Shown here: piece after piece, positions 1 through 5,871 of the stretch
Layout of the letters: each line of letters starts with the position of its first letter
Numbering within the stretch: the first letter of the stretch is position 1
NCBI GenBank assembly: GCA_002347565.1
Contig: DDXR01000013.1
Span: forward strand, 24,978 to 33,686
Length of the DNA: 8,709 nucleotides
Source of the DNA: a bacterium UBP2_UBA2255
GTDB taxonomy: Bacteria > Edwardsbacteria > AC1 > EtOH8
Reading direction: 5' to 3'
Position numbers and translations under genes: made by a program
Notes under the pieces: generated by a model
The model's database searches: none
What the model was told of the DNA's origin: nothing
Seen by the model: only the letters and a program-made list of their open reading frames with translations

Positions 1-568
1 CCAGCGCCTTGTGGTACAGGCGGAACCCGCCCGCCCGGTCGTCCTGCCAGCAGACGTGGACGGCGCCGTCGGCCGCGGCGATCACCGGATGCCAGGTATT
101 GGAGGGGCTGGCCACCAGCTGCTGCTGGCCGCTCCAACTGCCGTTCAGCATGGAGGTGTACGACAGGTCGTATCCGCCGCCGAACTCGTAGTCGTTGCTT
201 TCCCAGACTACATGCAGGCGGCCGGCGGCATCGCGGGCGCAGGAGGGCTTCCAGTTGTGGTTGCGCCAGTTCCCCCGGTAGCCGATGACGGTGTCCCCTT
301 CCCAGGCGGAACCGTCGTAGCGCTTGTAGACCACCTGGTGGCCGGTGTTGGCCAGCACCATCCGGGCGTCGGTCCAGACGACATGGACCGTGTCCCCGGC
401 CACGGCCAGGCTGCGGGCCCCGTTGGACGCCGTCCACGAACCGCCGTAGGTATACTGCGGCGGGATGATGTTCTGGGCCGGCCCCCAGGCCGCGGACGCG
501 GAGGCGGTTGCGACGCACAGCGCGCCGGCTGCGGCCAGCAACGAGCGCCCGGCGCCGTGGCGCTCCAT
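1..568 (-). CDS. Secreted beta-propeller (sialidase/BNR-like) protein, N-terminal part; runs off left edge
   Basis: The minus strand is open from an ATG at 568 to the window edge: 189 codons and no stop, so the 3' end is missing. The N-terminus is a clear Sec signal peptide. Arginines at residues 3 and 8 precede a hydrophobic core (LLAAAGALCVATA), with an AxA-type cleavage site near residue 26 (SASA/AW). The mature part carries three copies of a blade-like motif at about 52-57 residue spacing: VHVVWTDAR (61-69), LHVVWESNDY (118-127) and VHVCWQDDR (170-178). Each follows an A-D/G-D turn and precedes an aromatic strand. Such repeats are typical of sialidase-fold or BNR-type propellers, but no canonical Asp box (SxDxGxxW) is visible, so sialidase activity cannot be claimed. 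The ATG was chosen because GGGGA sits just upstream and because the promoter at 593-621 places the transcript start near 583-586. That is too close to an in-frame GTG at 586. By analogy with its neighbours it may end in a FlgD-like sorting domain, but this is not visible. Confidence 0.85.
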   Translation of the reverse strand, partial: MERHGAGRSLLAAAGALCVATASASAAWGPAQNIIPPQYTYGGSWTASNGARSLAVAGDTVHVVWTDARMVLANTGHQVVYKRYDGSAWEGDTVIGYRGNWRNHNWKPSCARDAAGRLHVVWESNDYEFGGGYDLSYTSMLNGSWSGQQQLVASPSNTWHPVIAAADGAVHVCWQDDRAGGFRLYHKAL

Positions 569-592
569 GTTCCCCGCTGTTCTCACGAAAAC

Positions 593-621
593 ATGATAGC
601 ACACGGGCCATCCCTTGTCAA
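593..621 (-). promoter_or_regulatory. Sigma-70-type promoter for the propeller gene
   Basis: On the minus strand a perfect -35 box TTGACA (621-616) is followed by exactly 17 bases and then a -10 box TATCAT (598-593), which matches the TATAAT consensus at five of six positions. The predicted start of transcription is about 583-586, giving a leader of roughly 16-18 nucleotides that contains GGGGA just before the ATG at 568. It lies directly behind the terminator at 650-681, so the propeller gene appears to be its own transcription unit. Confidence 0.75.
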
Positions 622-646
622 TAGCCCAACATCCCGTGCCCTCCCC

Positions 647-681
647 AAAGGCGAAGCCCGGCATCGCTGCCGGGCTTCGCC
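647..681 (-). terminator. Hairpin terminator after the 781-residue gene
   Basis: Bases 650-663 and 668-681 form a perfect 14-bp inverted repeat around a four-base loop (TCGC on the plus strand, GCGA on the minus strand). Read on the minus strand it begins 19 bases past the TAG at 701-703 and is followed only by TTT and then GGGG. The stem is very strong but the U tract is short. It is most simply an intrinsic terminator for the two-gene operon. It could instead act as a 3'-end stabilising structure with imperfect termination. Confidence 0.7.
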
Positions 682-700
682 GCCGGTATCGCCCTGCCGC

Positions 701-3046
701 CTACCGGATCAATGCGGCCTTGCCGACCATCTCCTCGCCTCCCGCCCGCAGCCGGTAGAAGTAGATGCCGTTGCTTGCGGCCGAGCCGTTCTCGTCCTTC
801 CCGTCCCACGTCGCCGAGTGCCGCCCGGCGGGGATGACGCCGTCGACCAGCGTCCGCACGACCTGGCCGGCCACGTTGTAGACCTTGAGGCTGACCCTCC
901 CGCCCTGCGGCGTCTGGTACCGCACGACGGTGGCGCTGCGGAACGGGTTGGGGCTGGCCGGCAGCAGCTTCAGATCCGGCCCGGGAGCGGCTGCCTGCGG
1001 TTCGCCGTCCACCTTGTAGAACACGGTCATGCCGAACCACCGCAGGCAGCGGGCGATGAAGTGGGTCCGGGAGATGCGGCCGTTGGTGTTCCTGGTCAGG
1101 CCCTCCAGCGGGATCGTCGCGAAGACCGTCCGGAAGGTGGCCGTCGAGCAGCGGATCACCCCGCAGCGCCCGATGGTCCGGAAGGTGAACACCGAGTCGG
1201 CCCCGGGCAGCGGCGTGACGACGTCCATCGAGGCCGTCATCTGGGTCGCGCCCGAGATCACCGCCGAATCGACCGGCCCGTAGCTGATGGGATAGGCGTC
1301 GCGGCCGACCAGGATCATCTGGGTGCTGCGGTTGGAGTAGAACTGGGCCTTGAGGTAGTCGCTGAAGAAGACCGAGGTGTCGCCGATGTTCTGGCCCAGG
1401 TTCTTGGAGCACAGCAGCAGGTTGCCGCCGCGGTCCAGGAAGGCGGCCAGGCTGTCGCGGTCCTCCTGCGTCAGGGTGTTCAGGCTGTCGTCGCCGGTGA
1501 ACCAGATCAGCTTGTCGAAGTTGCCCAGCTGGGGCAGCACCGGCGCCCTGCGGTTGTCCCAGTAGCCGTAGGTCACGCCGGTGGTGTCGAGCGACGAGAG
1601 GTAGGCGCCCTGGTAGTTGTTGGACGGCAGCTGGTCGCCGACCAGCAGCAGCCGGTAGGGGTGGTCGCCCACCGTGAAGTGCCAGGGGGTCAGCGGGCCG
1701 CCGGCCGGCTGGTAGGCGGTGTTTCGCAGCAGCACCGCGTTCTCGTCCCGGGCGCCGTCGACCGCCGAGACGTAGTACTGGACCAGGGCCCCGGCCGGGA
1801 TGAACGGCAGGGTGGCCTTGTAGCGGTTCGGCGTCGCCGTCGCATACATCGGCAAAAACTGCCAGGCGGTGTCGGCGTTGGGCCGCATCCGGTAGTACAG
1901 CCTGATCTGGAAAATGCCGGACGTATCGTGGGCGTCGGCGTAGACCGTCTGCGTCCCGGGCAGGGTGGCGTTGGCCAGCAGCGTGAGTCCCTCGACCACC
2001 GGGGGCGTGCGGTCGTAGACGTAGAAGGCGTACGACGGCCAGGGCGCGCTGGCCGGGAGGTACGTGAAGTTCCCCGAGGCGTCGTCCGATGCCTTGAGGT
2101 ACCAGGTGACGCCGCGCGGATCGACCACCGGCGGCGCCTGGGCCGGGATGGTGTAGAAGTGCCGGGCCGGGTTGGCAGTGCCGATGCTGTCGCGCGGGTA
2201 CGGCTGGAAGTCGGCGCCGTCGAACAGCCAGAGGGAGTCGTTGGCCACCGCGCCCTCGGTCTTGTAGTCGACCCACACCGGGAACGGGCCCAGGTCGCCG
2301 GTGTTCGCCAGGGTCCGGACATTGGACGGCATGGGGTCGATGAAGATGAAACGGTTCAGGCTGTCGCGCTTCAGCGGGTAGCTGCCCAGGTTGCCCAGCG
2401 TGTCCTGGGACCCCAGGAACCACAGCGCGGTGATCGGCGTTTGGGCGCCGCCGGACAGCCGCGGGACCGAGTAATAGTAGCATCCGTCCGCGCCCACGCT
2501 GTCGCGGTAGTATTGGTCGCCCCCCAGCAGGTCGGTGTACAGGAAATCGTTGGCCACCGAGTCACCGTAGGCCGTGGTGATGTTGGCCTTCACCACCAGC
2601 GGCCCGCTGTGGAAGGTGTCCCGCAGGCCGGCGACGTTGCTGTAGTGCGGCGAGTAGACGGTGTTGAGGAAGGCATGGTGCCCGGTCGCCGGGCTGAGCG
2701 CTTCTTCCCACAGCTCGTTGGCCGCATAGATGGCGTAGCACACCCTGACCGGCGTCTCGTAGCCCGGCGGGATCGCCCCGATGCTGAAAAAGGACGTGTC
2801 GCCGCGCACCGAGTCCGGGCGGGAGAAGAAGCTGAACCCGTAGGGCGAGGCCCCGGGCTCGAGATTGTAGTCATAGGCGATCAGCGTCTCCGCCAGGGCG
2901 TACACGGGGTCCGTGATCACCGCCGAGACGACATAGGGCCCGGAAAATGACGTGTCCGGCCAGATGGTAACGTTGCTGATCGTCGGCGCCGCCAGCGCCG
3001 ACACGCCCAGCCCGGCCAGGCACAGTGCGCAGAGTATCTTCTTCAT
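701..3046 (-). CDS. Secreted protein with four Ig-like repeats, GATase-like domain and FlgD/T9SS-type C-terminal domain
   Basis: Encodes 781 residues; function unknown. A Sec signal peptide (MKK, then a hydrophobic stretch, ending ALA/AP near residue 19-20) is followed by four divergent beta-sandwich repeats of about 110 residues starting near 23, 135, 240 and 351. The first begins ISNVTIWPDTSFSGP and the second YSNVAGLRDTFHSGP. Residues about 463-673 look like a class I glutamine-amidotransferase/ThuA-like alpha/beta domain (RLLLVGD, KLIWFTGDD, LAAFLDRGGNLLLCS, terminal ARCLRWF). There is no GxCxG nucleophile elbow, so catalysis is doubtful. Residues about 691-781 form a FlgD-Ig-like sorting domain (SPNPF, VYNVAGQVVRTL, TWDGKDENG, NGIYFYRL). 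The ATG at 3046 is preferred over the in-frame ATG at 3055 because GGAGG (3060-3056) lies 9 bases from the former and directly touches the latter. It is the second gene of an operon, 13 bases after the upstream stop. Probable location is the outer surface or outside the cell. Confidence 0.92.
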   Translation of the reverse strand: MKKILCALCLAGLGVSALAAPTISNVTIWPDTSFSGPYVVSAVITDPVYALAETLIAYDYNLEPGASPYGFSFFSRPDSVRGDTSFFSIGAIPPGYETPVRVCYAIYAANELWEEALSPATGHHAFLNTVYSPHYSNVAGLRDTFHSGPLVVKANITTAYGDSVANDFLYTDLLGGDQYYRDSVGADGCYYYSVPRLSGGAQTPITALWFLGSQDTLGNLGSYPLKRDSLNRFIFIDPMPSNVRTLANTGDLGPFPVWVDYKTEGAVANDSLWLFDGADFQPYPRDSIGTANPARHFYTIPAQAPPVVDPRGVTWYLKASDDASGNFTYLPASAPWPSYAFYVYDRTPPVVEGLTLLANATLPGTQTVYADAHDTSGIFQIRLYYRMRPNADTAWQFLPMYATATPNRYKATLPFIPAGALVQYYVSAVDGARDENAVLLRNTAYQPAGGPLTPWHFTVGDHPYRLLLVGDQLPSNNYQGAYLSSLDTTGVTYGYWDNRRAPVLPQLGNFDKLIWFTGDDSLNTLTQEDRDSLAAFLDRGGNLLLCSKNLGQNIGDTSVFFSDYLKAQFYSNRSTQMILVGRDAYPISYGPVDSAVISGATQMTASMDVVTPLPGADSVFTFRTIGRCGVIRCSTATFRTVFATIPLEGLTRNTNGRISRTHFIARCLRWFGMTVFYKVDGEPQAAAPGPDLKLLPASPNPFRSATVVRYQTPQGGRVSLKVYNVAGQVVRTLVDGVIPAGRHSATWDGKDENGSAASNGIYFYRLRAGGEEMVGKAALIR
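1667..2980 (-). repeat. Four tandem ~110-residue Ig-like repeats within the 781-residue protein
   Basis: This is a coding repeat visible at protein level. The repeat starts align without gaps: ISNVTIWPDTSFSGP, YSNVAGLRDTFHSGP, PSNVRTLANTGDLGP and, more diverged, VEGLTLLANATLPGT. Each copy ends with a strand of the type VxYYVxAxD (VCYAIYAAN, ITALWFLGSQD, VTWYLKASDD, VQYYVSAVDG). Spacing between starts is about 112, 105 and 111 residues. The first three copies keep an SNV and a GP. Such arrays are usual spacers or binding modules in exported proteins; no ligand can be named. Confidence 0.65.
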
Positions 3047-3055
3047 GTCTCGCAT

Positions 3056-3060
3056 CCTCC
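3056..3060 (-). promoter_or_regulatory. Ribosome binding site that abuts or overlaps the upstream stop and decides the 3046 start
   Basis: The minus strand reads AAG TAG GAGG ATG CGA GAC ATG AAG. The GGAGG at 3060-3056 shares the G of the TAG stop (3062-3060) of the upstream gene. It is 9 bases from the ATG at 3046 and zero bases from the ATG at 3055. The spacing makes 3046 the likelier start. The stop/Shine-Dalgarno overlap suggests translational coupling of the two operon genes. Confidence 0.75.
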
Positions 3061-5675
3061 TACTTAACCACCATCAGCCGTCTGGTCTGGGAGAACCCCG
3101 TACCGGATCCGGCCGGGGCCTCCAGGCGGTACAGGTAAACGCCGGCGGCCGCCCGGCGGCCGTGTTGATCGGCCCCGTCCCAGGTCACGCCGTGATAGCC
3201 GGCGCCGAACTCGCGGTCGGCCAGGGTCCGCACCTTCTGGCCGGCGATATTGTACACCGCCAGCGACACCCGCCCCGGCCGCGGCAGCGCGAACTCGATC
3301 CGGCAATGGTCGCGCACCGGGTTGGGCCGGCACTGCGCCAGGCCGTAGCTGCGGGGCAGGCCCGCGGCGTCGGCGCCCTCCATCCCCAGCTTGGCCCAGG
3401 CCCCGGTCTGCAGGAACAGCCACGGCGCCCAGGCGCTCTCGTTGGCCGGCTGGGCCCCGTCGTAGGCCGAAACCGTGTAATGGTAGATCACGGCCGGCGC
3501 GATGGTGGTGTCGACGAAGGTCGTCTCCGGCGCCGCCACGACGCCGATCCGCTGCCACACCGGCAGGCCCTGCTGCAGGGAACGGTACACGCGGTAGCCC
3601 GCCAGGTCGGCCTCCGAGTTCGCCGACCAGCGGCACACCACGCTGTCGTACTCCTGGACGGCGGCAAGTCCCTGCGGCGCTGCCGGCGCCTCGTTGTCGG
3701 GCGGCTGCGGCAGCAGCCAGGACAGGATCCTGGCCATCAGCGTGTCCCGGGCGTCGACGTTGTCGATCGCCTCGAACGGGAACGACGTGTAGACCATCCG
3801 GTAGCCGCCGGTCCCGCCGGCATCATACCGCAGGCCGCAGAGCGTCGAATCGTCGTTCTTGGCGAACCCGACGACGGCCACGGCCGGGGTATCGGGATTG
3901 AGCGCGTACGCATGCCAGGCGTCGGTCCAGTAGACGTTGCCCCCGTTGAGCCGGCCGTAGCTGAGCGCCTCGGCCAGCCCGTCGCCGATGACATCGCCCC
4001 AGCAGCCGGTCACGGCGTTGGTGGCGGCCGGGTACCAGCCGTTGGCGGGCGACAGGTGCAGGTAGTCGGTCCACAGGTTGGGGTGGGCCGTCGTGTCGGG
4101 CGAGGACGACAGGAAGTACTGGCCCGACAGCCACAGCCTGCCGCCGCCGTCGAGGTAGGCCATGATGTTGTCGAGGTCCGCATCGACCATCGGCTGGTAG
4201 CGGGCGCCCAGGTTCCAGACCACCGCCGGGAACTGGTCGAGGTACCCCGGGTAGATCGGCTTGTTGGCTCCGATGGTGGCCGAGCTGTAGCGGAAGCCCA
4301 GTGCGGCCAGCGAGGCCTCGAAGTACTTGGTCCAGGAGTTGTCGCTCAGGTCGACGGCGTCCTGGTCGTTGTCCACCAGCAGCACGGTGGCCGGGCCGGG
4401 CAGCGGGTCCTTGCCCTTGCCGGTAACGATGAAGTTGTCTATGTAAACGCCCTCTCCGGTAGTGTCATCCTCGTCGGTGTTCATGGTGAGCCGCACCATC
4501 ACGGAACCTCCGACATATGATGACAGGCTGATGGACGGGCCTGCCGTCCAGGCAAGTTGAGGCGTTGATTGAACATATTGATCAACGTAGTCCCAAGTTA
4601 CCCCGCTGTCGCCAGAAACTTCTACATCATAGTAATCCCATCCCCTTATGTAGCCGTTGTTCCCGTCACGCAGGTCAACCCATTGCGAGAATGTGGCAAC
4701 GCAGGGAAAAGATGGTTTGACATCGCGCAGATCAATCACCGGGCTGATGATTGCGTCGCTGTATCCCCACGATTGCTTATAGGTCAACGAATCGCCGCAA
4801 TACCATGAACGTGTCGGACTGCTGGACCGGTTGCTTGATCGATGCCAGTGTATAGCCGGTGTCTTGACATGCGTTGTCCAACCGTTGGCGCCGCTCTCGA
4901 CGTCGTCATAGAACAGCGATGCCGCGTTGCCGCCGGCGCTGACAGTGTCAACCCGGATCTCGTCAATAAACCAAGCGCCGCCGTATGAACTAGCCTGGTC
5001 AGACTCAGCGCCATCGGATACGGTTGCAAAACGCAGGACAATCGCCTCACCCCTGAACTGGGTCAGGTCGAACCAGGCTTGCTGCCAGGATCCGTTGCTA
5101 CCGCCCCAACCGGGGATGTGTTCGGTCGCAGGCGCCAGGCCACAGTAATGCCAACCGGTTGCGTTTGTGAGATTGTACGCCGGCGTGCCTCGCGATTCGT
5201 CGGGGAACAGCACCGTCCAACTGGCTCCGCCGTCGGTACTGGCCCAAAGGTTTATACAATCCCAATCTGATCCGCCGCTTGCAGCCTCAATGCTGTAGTA
5301 ATGCATAAAATTGAGAAGCACTGTGTCGGACGTAACTGCTGTCAGGTCGACATTCGGAGTATGCAGGTACTGTACCCAAGCATCGCCATATCCGGGATTG
5401 GTAATAAAACTTGGGTCGAAAGTGCCGCACCACCACGAGCTGCCGATGTAGGCATTGTGCTCATCGATATGCCAGTATGGTTGCTGAACCAGCACGTCCA
5501 TAGTCGTCCAGACTAGTGTATCGCTCTCGAAATTGTCGAAGAACACGGTGTCCAGGACTGCCTTGGACGCCCGGGGCCCGTCCTTGGCGGGCGCGGCCGC
5601 ACGCGGTGCGCGGCCCGCGGCCGCGACAGCGGCCGACAGGGCGAACGCCGCGATGATGACGATCAATCGCTTCAT
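3060..5675 (-). CDS. Secreted protein with two MAM/immune-inhibitor-A-like jelly-roll domains, GATase-like domain, FnIII and FlgD/T9SS-type C-terminal domain
   Basis: Encodes 871 residues; function unknown. Residues 1-20 are a Sec signal peptide (MKR, hydrophobic core, VAAA/GR). Two related jelly-roll domains follow: about 43-243 (from VFFDNFESDTLVWTT to GGAWFIDEIRVD) and about 254-418 (from LFYDDVESGANGWTT to GVYIDNFIVTG). Both have the DDxESGxxGWTT-like opening and the YIDNFxV-like closing of MAM or immune-inhibitor-A-type carbohydrate/protein-binding modules. Residues about 430-655 are a GATase/ThuA-like domain (TVLLVDNDQD, AVVWNLG, IMAYLDGGGRLWLSGQ, ARILSWLL) resembling the one in the next gene. 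About 660-757 is a fibronectin type III domain (PAAPQGLAAV, LAGYRVYRS). About 772-871 is the sorting domain (CRPNPV, VYNIAGQKVRTL, TWDGADQHG, AGVYLYRL, ending TRRLMVVK). The ATG has a strong AGGAGG four bases upstream and a near-consensus promoter. The jelly-roll DNA is markedly AT-richer than the rest. It is probably an exported binding or structural protein. Confidence 0.93.
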   Translation of the reverse strand: MKRLIVIIAAFALSAAVAAAGRAPRAAAPAKDGPRASKAVLDTVFFDNFESDTLVWTTMDVLVQQPYWHIDEHNAYIGSSWWCGTFDPSFITNPGYGDAWVQYLHTPNVDLTAVTSDTVLLNFMHYYSIEAASGGSDWDCINLWASTDGGASWTVLFPDESRGTPAYNLTNATGWHYCGLAPATEHIPGWGGSNGSWQQAWFDLTQFRGEAIVLRFATVSDGAESDQASSYGGAWFIDEIRVDTVSAGGNAASLFYDDVESGANGWTTHVKTPAIHWHRSSNRSSSPTRSWYCGDSLTYKQSWGYSDAIISPVIDLRDVKPSFPCVATFSQWVDLRDGNNGYIRGWDYYDVEVSGDSGVTWDYVDQYVQSTPQLAWTAGPSISLSSYVGGSVMVRLTMNTDEDDTTGEGVYIDNFIVTGKGKDPLPGPATVLLVDNDQDAVDLSDNSWTKYFEASLAALGFRYSSATIGANKPIYPGYLDQFPAVVWNLGARYQPMVDADLDNIMAYLDGGGRLWLSGQYFLSSSPDTTAHPNLWTDYLHLSPANGWYPAATNAVTGCWGDVIGDGLAEALSYGRLNGGNVYWTDAWHAYALNPDTPAVAVVGFAKNDDSTLCGLRYDAGGTGGYRMVYTSFPFEAIDNVDARDTLMARILSWLLPQPPDNEAPAAPQGLAAVQEYDSVVCRWSANSEADLAGYRVYRSLQQGLPVWQRIGVVAAPETTFVDTTIAPAVIYHYTVSAYDGAQPANESAWAPWLFLQTGAWAKLGMEGADAAGLPRSYGLAQCRPNPVRDHCRIEFALPRPGRVSLAVYNIAGQKVRTLADREFGAGYHGVTWDGADQHGRRAAAGVYLYRLEAPAGSGTGFSQTRRLMVVK
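4422..5549 (-). other. Low-GC segment coding exactly for the two jelly-roll domains
   Basis: Sampled 60-base lines inside this segment have about 45-58% G+C (for example 27/60 at 5281-5340 and 29/60 at 4561-4620). Flanking coding lines have about 65-75%. Codons that are scarce in the flanks are common here, including ATA, TCA, CTT, TGT and AAT. The limits, about 4425 and 5545, coincide with protein residues about 43-418, which are the two jelly-roll domains. The reading frame is intact throughout. This pattern fits acquisition of a domain cassette by recombination. An amino-acid bias toward N, Y, D, W and S explains only part of it. Confidence 0.7.
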
Positions 5676-5678
5676 GGT

Positions 5679-5686
5679 CCCTCCTC
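5679..5686 (-). promoter_or_regulatory. Strong Shine-Dalgarno for the 871-residue gene
   Basis: The minus strand reads TAATGAGGAGGGACC before the ATG at 5675. AGGAGG at 5685-5680 leaves a four-base spacer, supporting this start. The earlier ATG at 5688-5686 is in another frame and overlaps the ribosome site. Confidence 0.8.
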
Positions 5687-5712
5687 ATTATTTCTATTGG
5701 TGCACATCCGAT

Positions 5713-5741
5713 ATTGTATCCGCCGGGACGCGGTTTGTCAA
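5713..5741 (-). promoter_or_regulatory. Near-consensus sigma-70-type promoter for the two-gene operon
   Basis: On the minus strand a perfect -35 box TTGACA (5741-5736) is followed by a 17-base spacer and a -10 box TACAAT (5718-5713), matching the consensus at five of six positions. Immediately upstream (5742-5760) are T-rich runs, including six T, which could serve as an UP element for RNA polymerase alpha subunits. The predicted transcript starts near 5705-5707, giving a leader of about 30 bases that includes the AGGAGG. It should drive the 871-residue gene and, by read-through, the 781-residue gene. Confidence 0.8.
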
Positions 5742-5800
5742 CGCCAAAACGGGAAAAAATGCCGACGTTCTGCCCGGCGGCCGGCCAGGGCGCGGCCGGG

Positions 5801-5847
5801 AGAAACGCCGATGCGGCGGCCGGGCGTCGCCCATGATCGCCGCATCG
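5801..5847 (-). terminator. Stem-loop terminator after the subtilase gene
   Basis: Bases 5809-5818 and 5838-5847 form a perfect 10-bp inverted repeat (CGATGCGGCG / CGCCGCATCG). The interior can itself fold as GGGC-GAC-GCCC. Read on the minus strand it starts 24 bases past the subtilase TGA (5874-5872) and is followed by GCGTTTCT, a short T-rich run. This fits an intrinsic terminator separating the subtilase from the next transcription unit. Confidence 0.6.
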
Positions 5848-5871
5848 CGGTCTGCGCCGGTGTGCCGGCCG

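Noticed and set aside
569..586. GTG at 586 as start of the propeller protein
   Set aside because: The promoter predicts transcription starting at about this base, so the codon would have no leader. The ATG at 568 has GGGGA upstream.
1028..1669. Active glutamine amidotransferase or gingipain-type (C25) cysteine protease
   Set aside because: The single Cys after the central strand (LLLCSKN) is not in a GxCxG elbow, and no partner His-Glu or C25 His/Cys motif is recognisable. The neighbouring paralogous domain has Ser there.
618..2483. A 621-codon minus-strand frame overlapping the 781-residue gene
   Set aside because: It is a frame-shifted shadow rich in R, P, G and A. The overlapping frame has signal peptide, repeats and sorting domain, and this one runs past that gene's stop into the terminator.
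11..2950. A 979-codon open frame on the plus strand
   Set aside because: It is antisense to two real genes. Its translation is low-complexity (V, G, R, A, H, Q rich) with no domain motifs, no ribosome site and no signal peptide. It crosses the promoter/terminator junction at 569-700. Long antisense frames are expected in GC-rich coding DNA.
3047..3055. ATG at 3055 as start of the 781-residue protein
   Set aside because: It directly abuts GGAGG with no spacer. The ATG at 3046 has a 9-base spacer and gives a standard MKK signal-peptide start.
5751..5800. Six-T run (minus strand, 5759-5754) as a second terminator
   Set aside because: The sequence before it forms only a weak 4-bp stem next to the T run. 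A better 6-bp stem (CCGGCC/GGCCGG) lies too far upstream. The T run sits just upstream of the -35 and is better explained as promoter-proximal AT-rich DNA.
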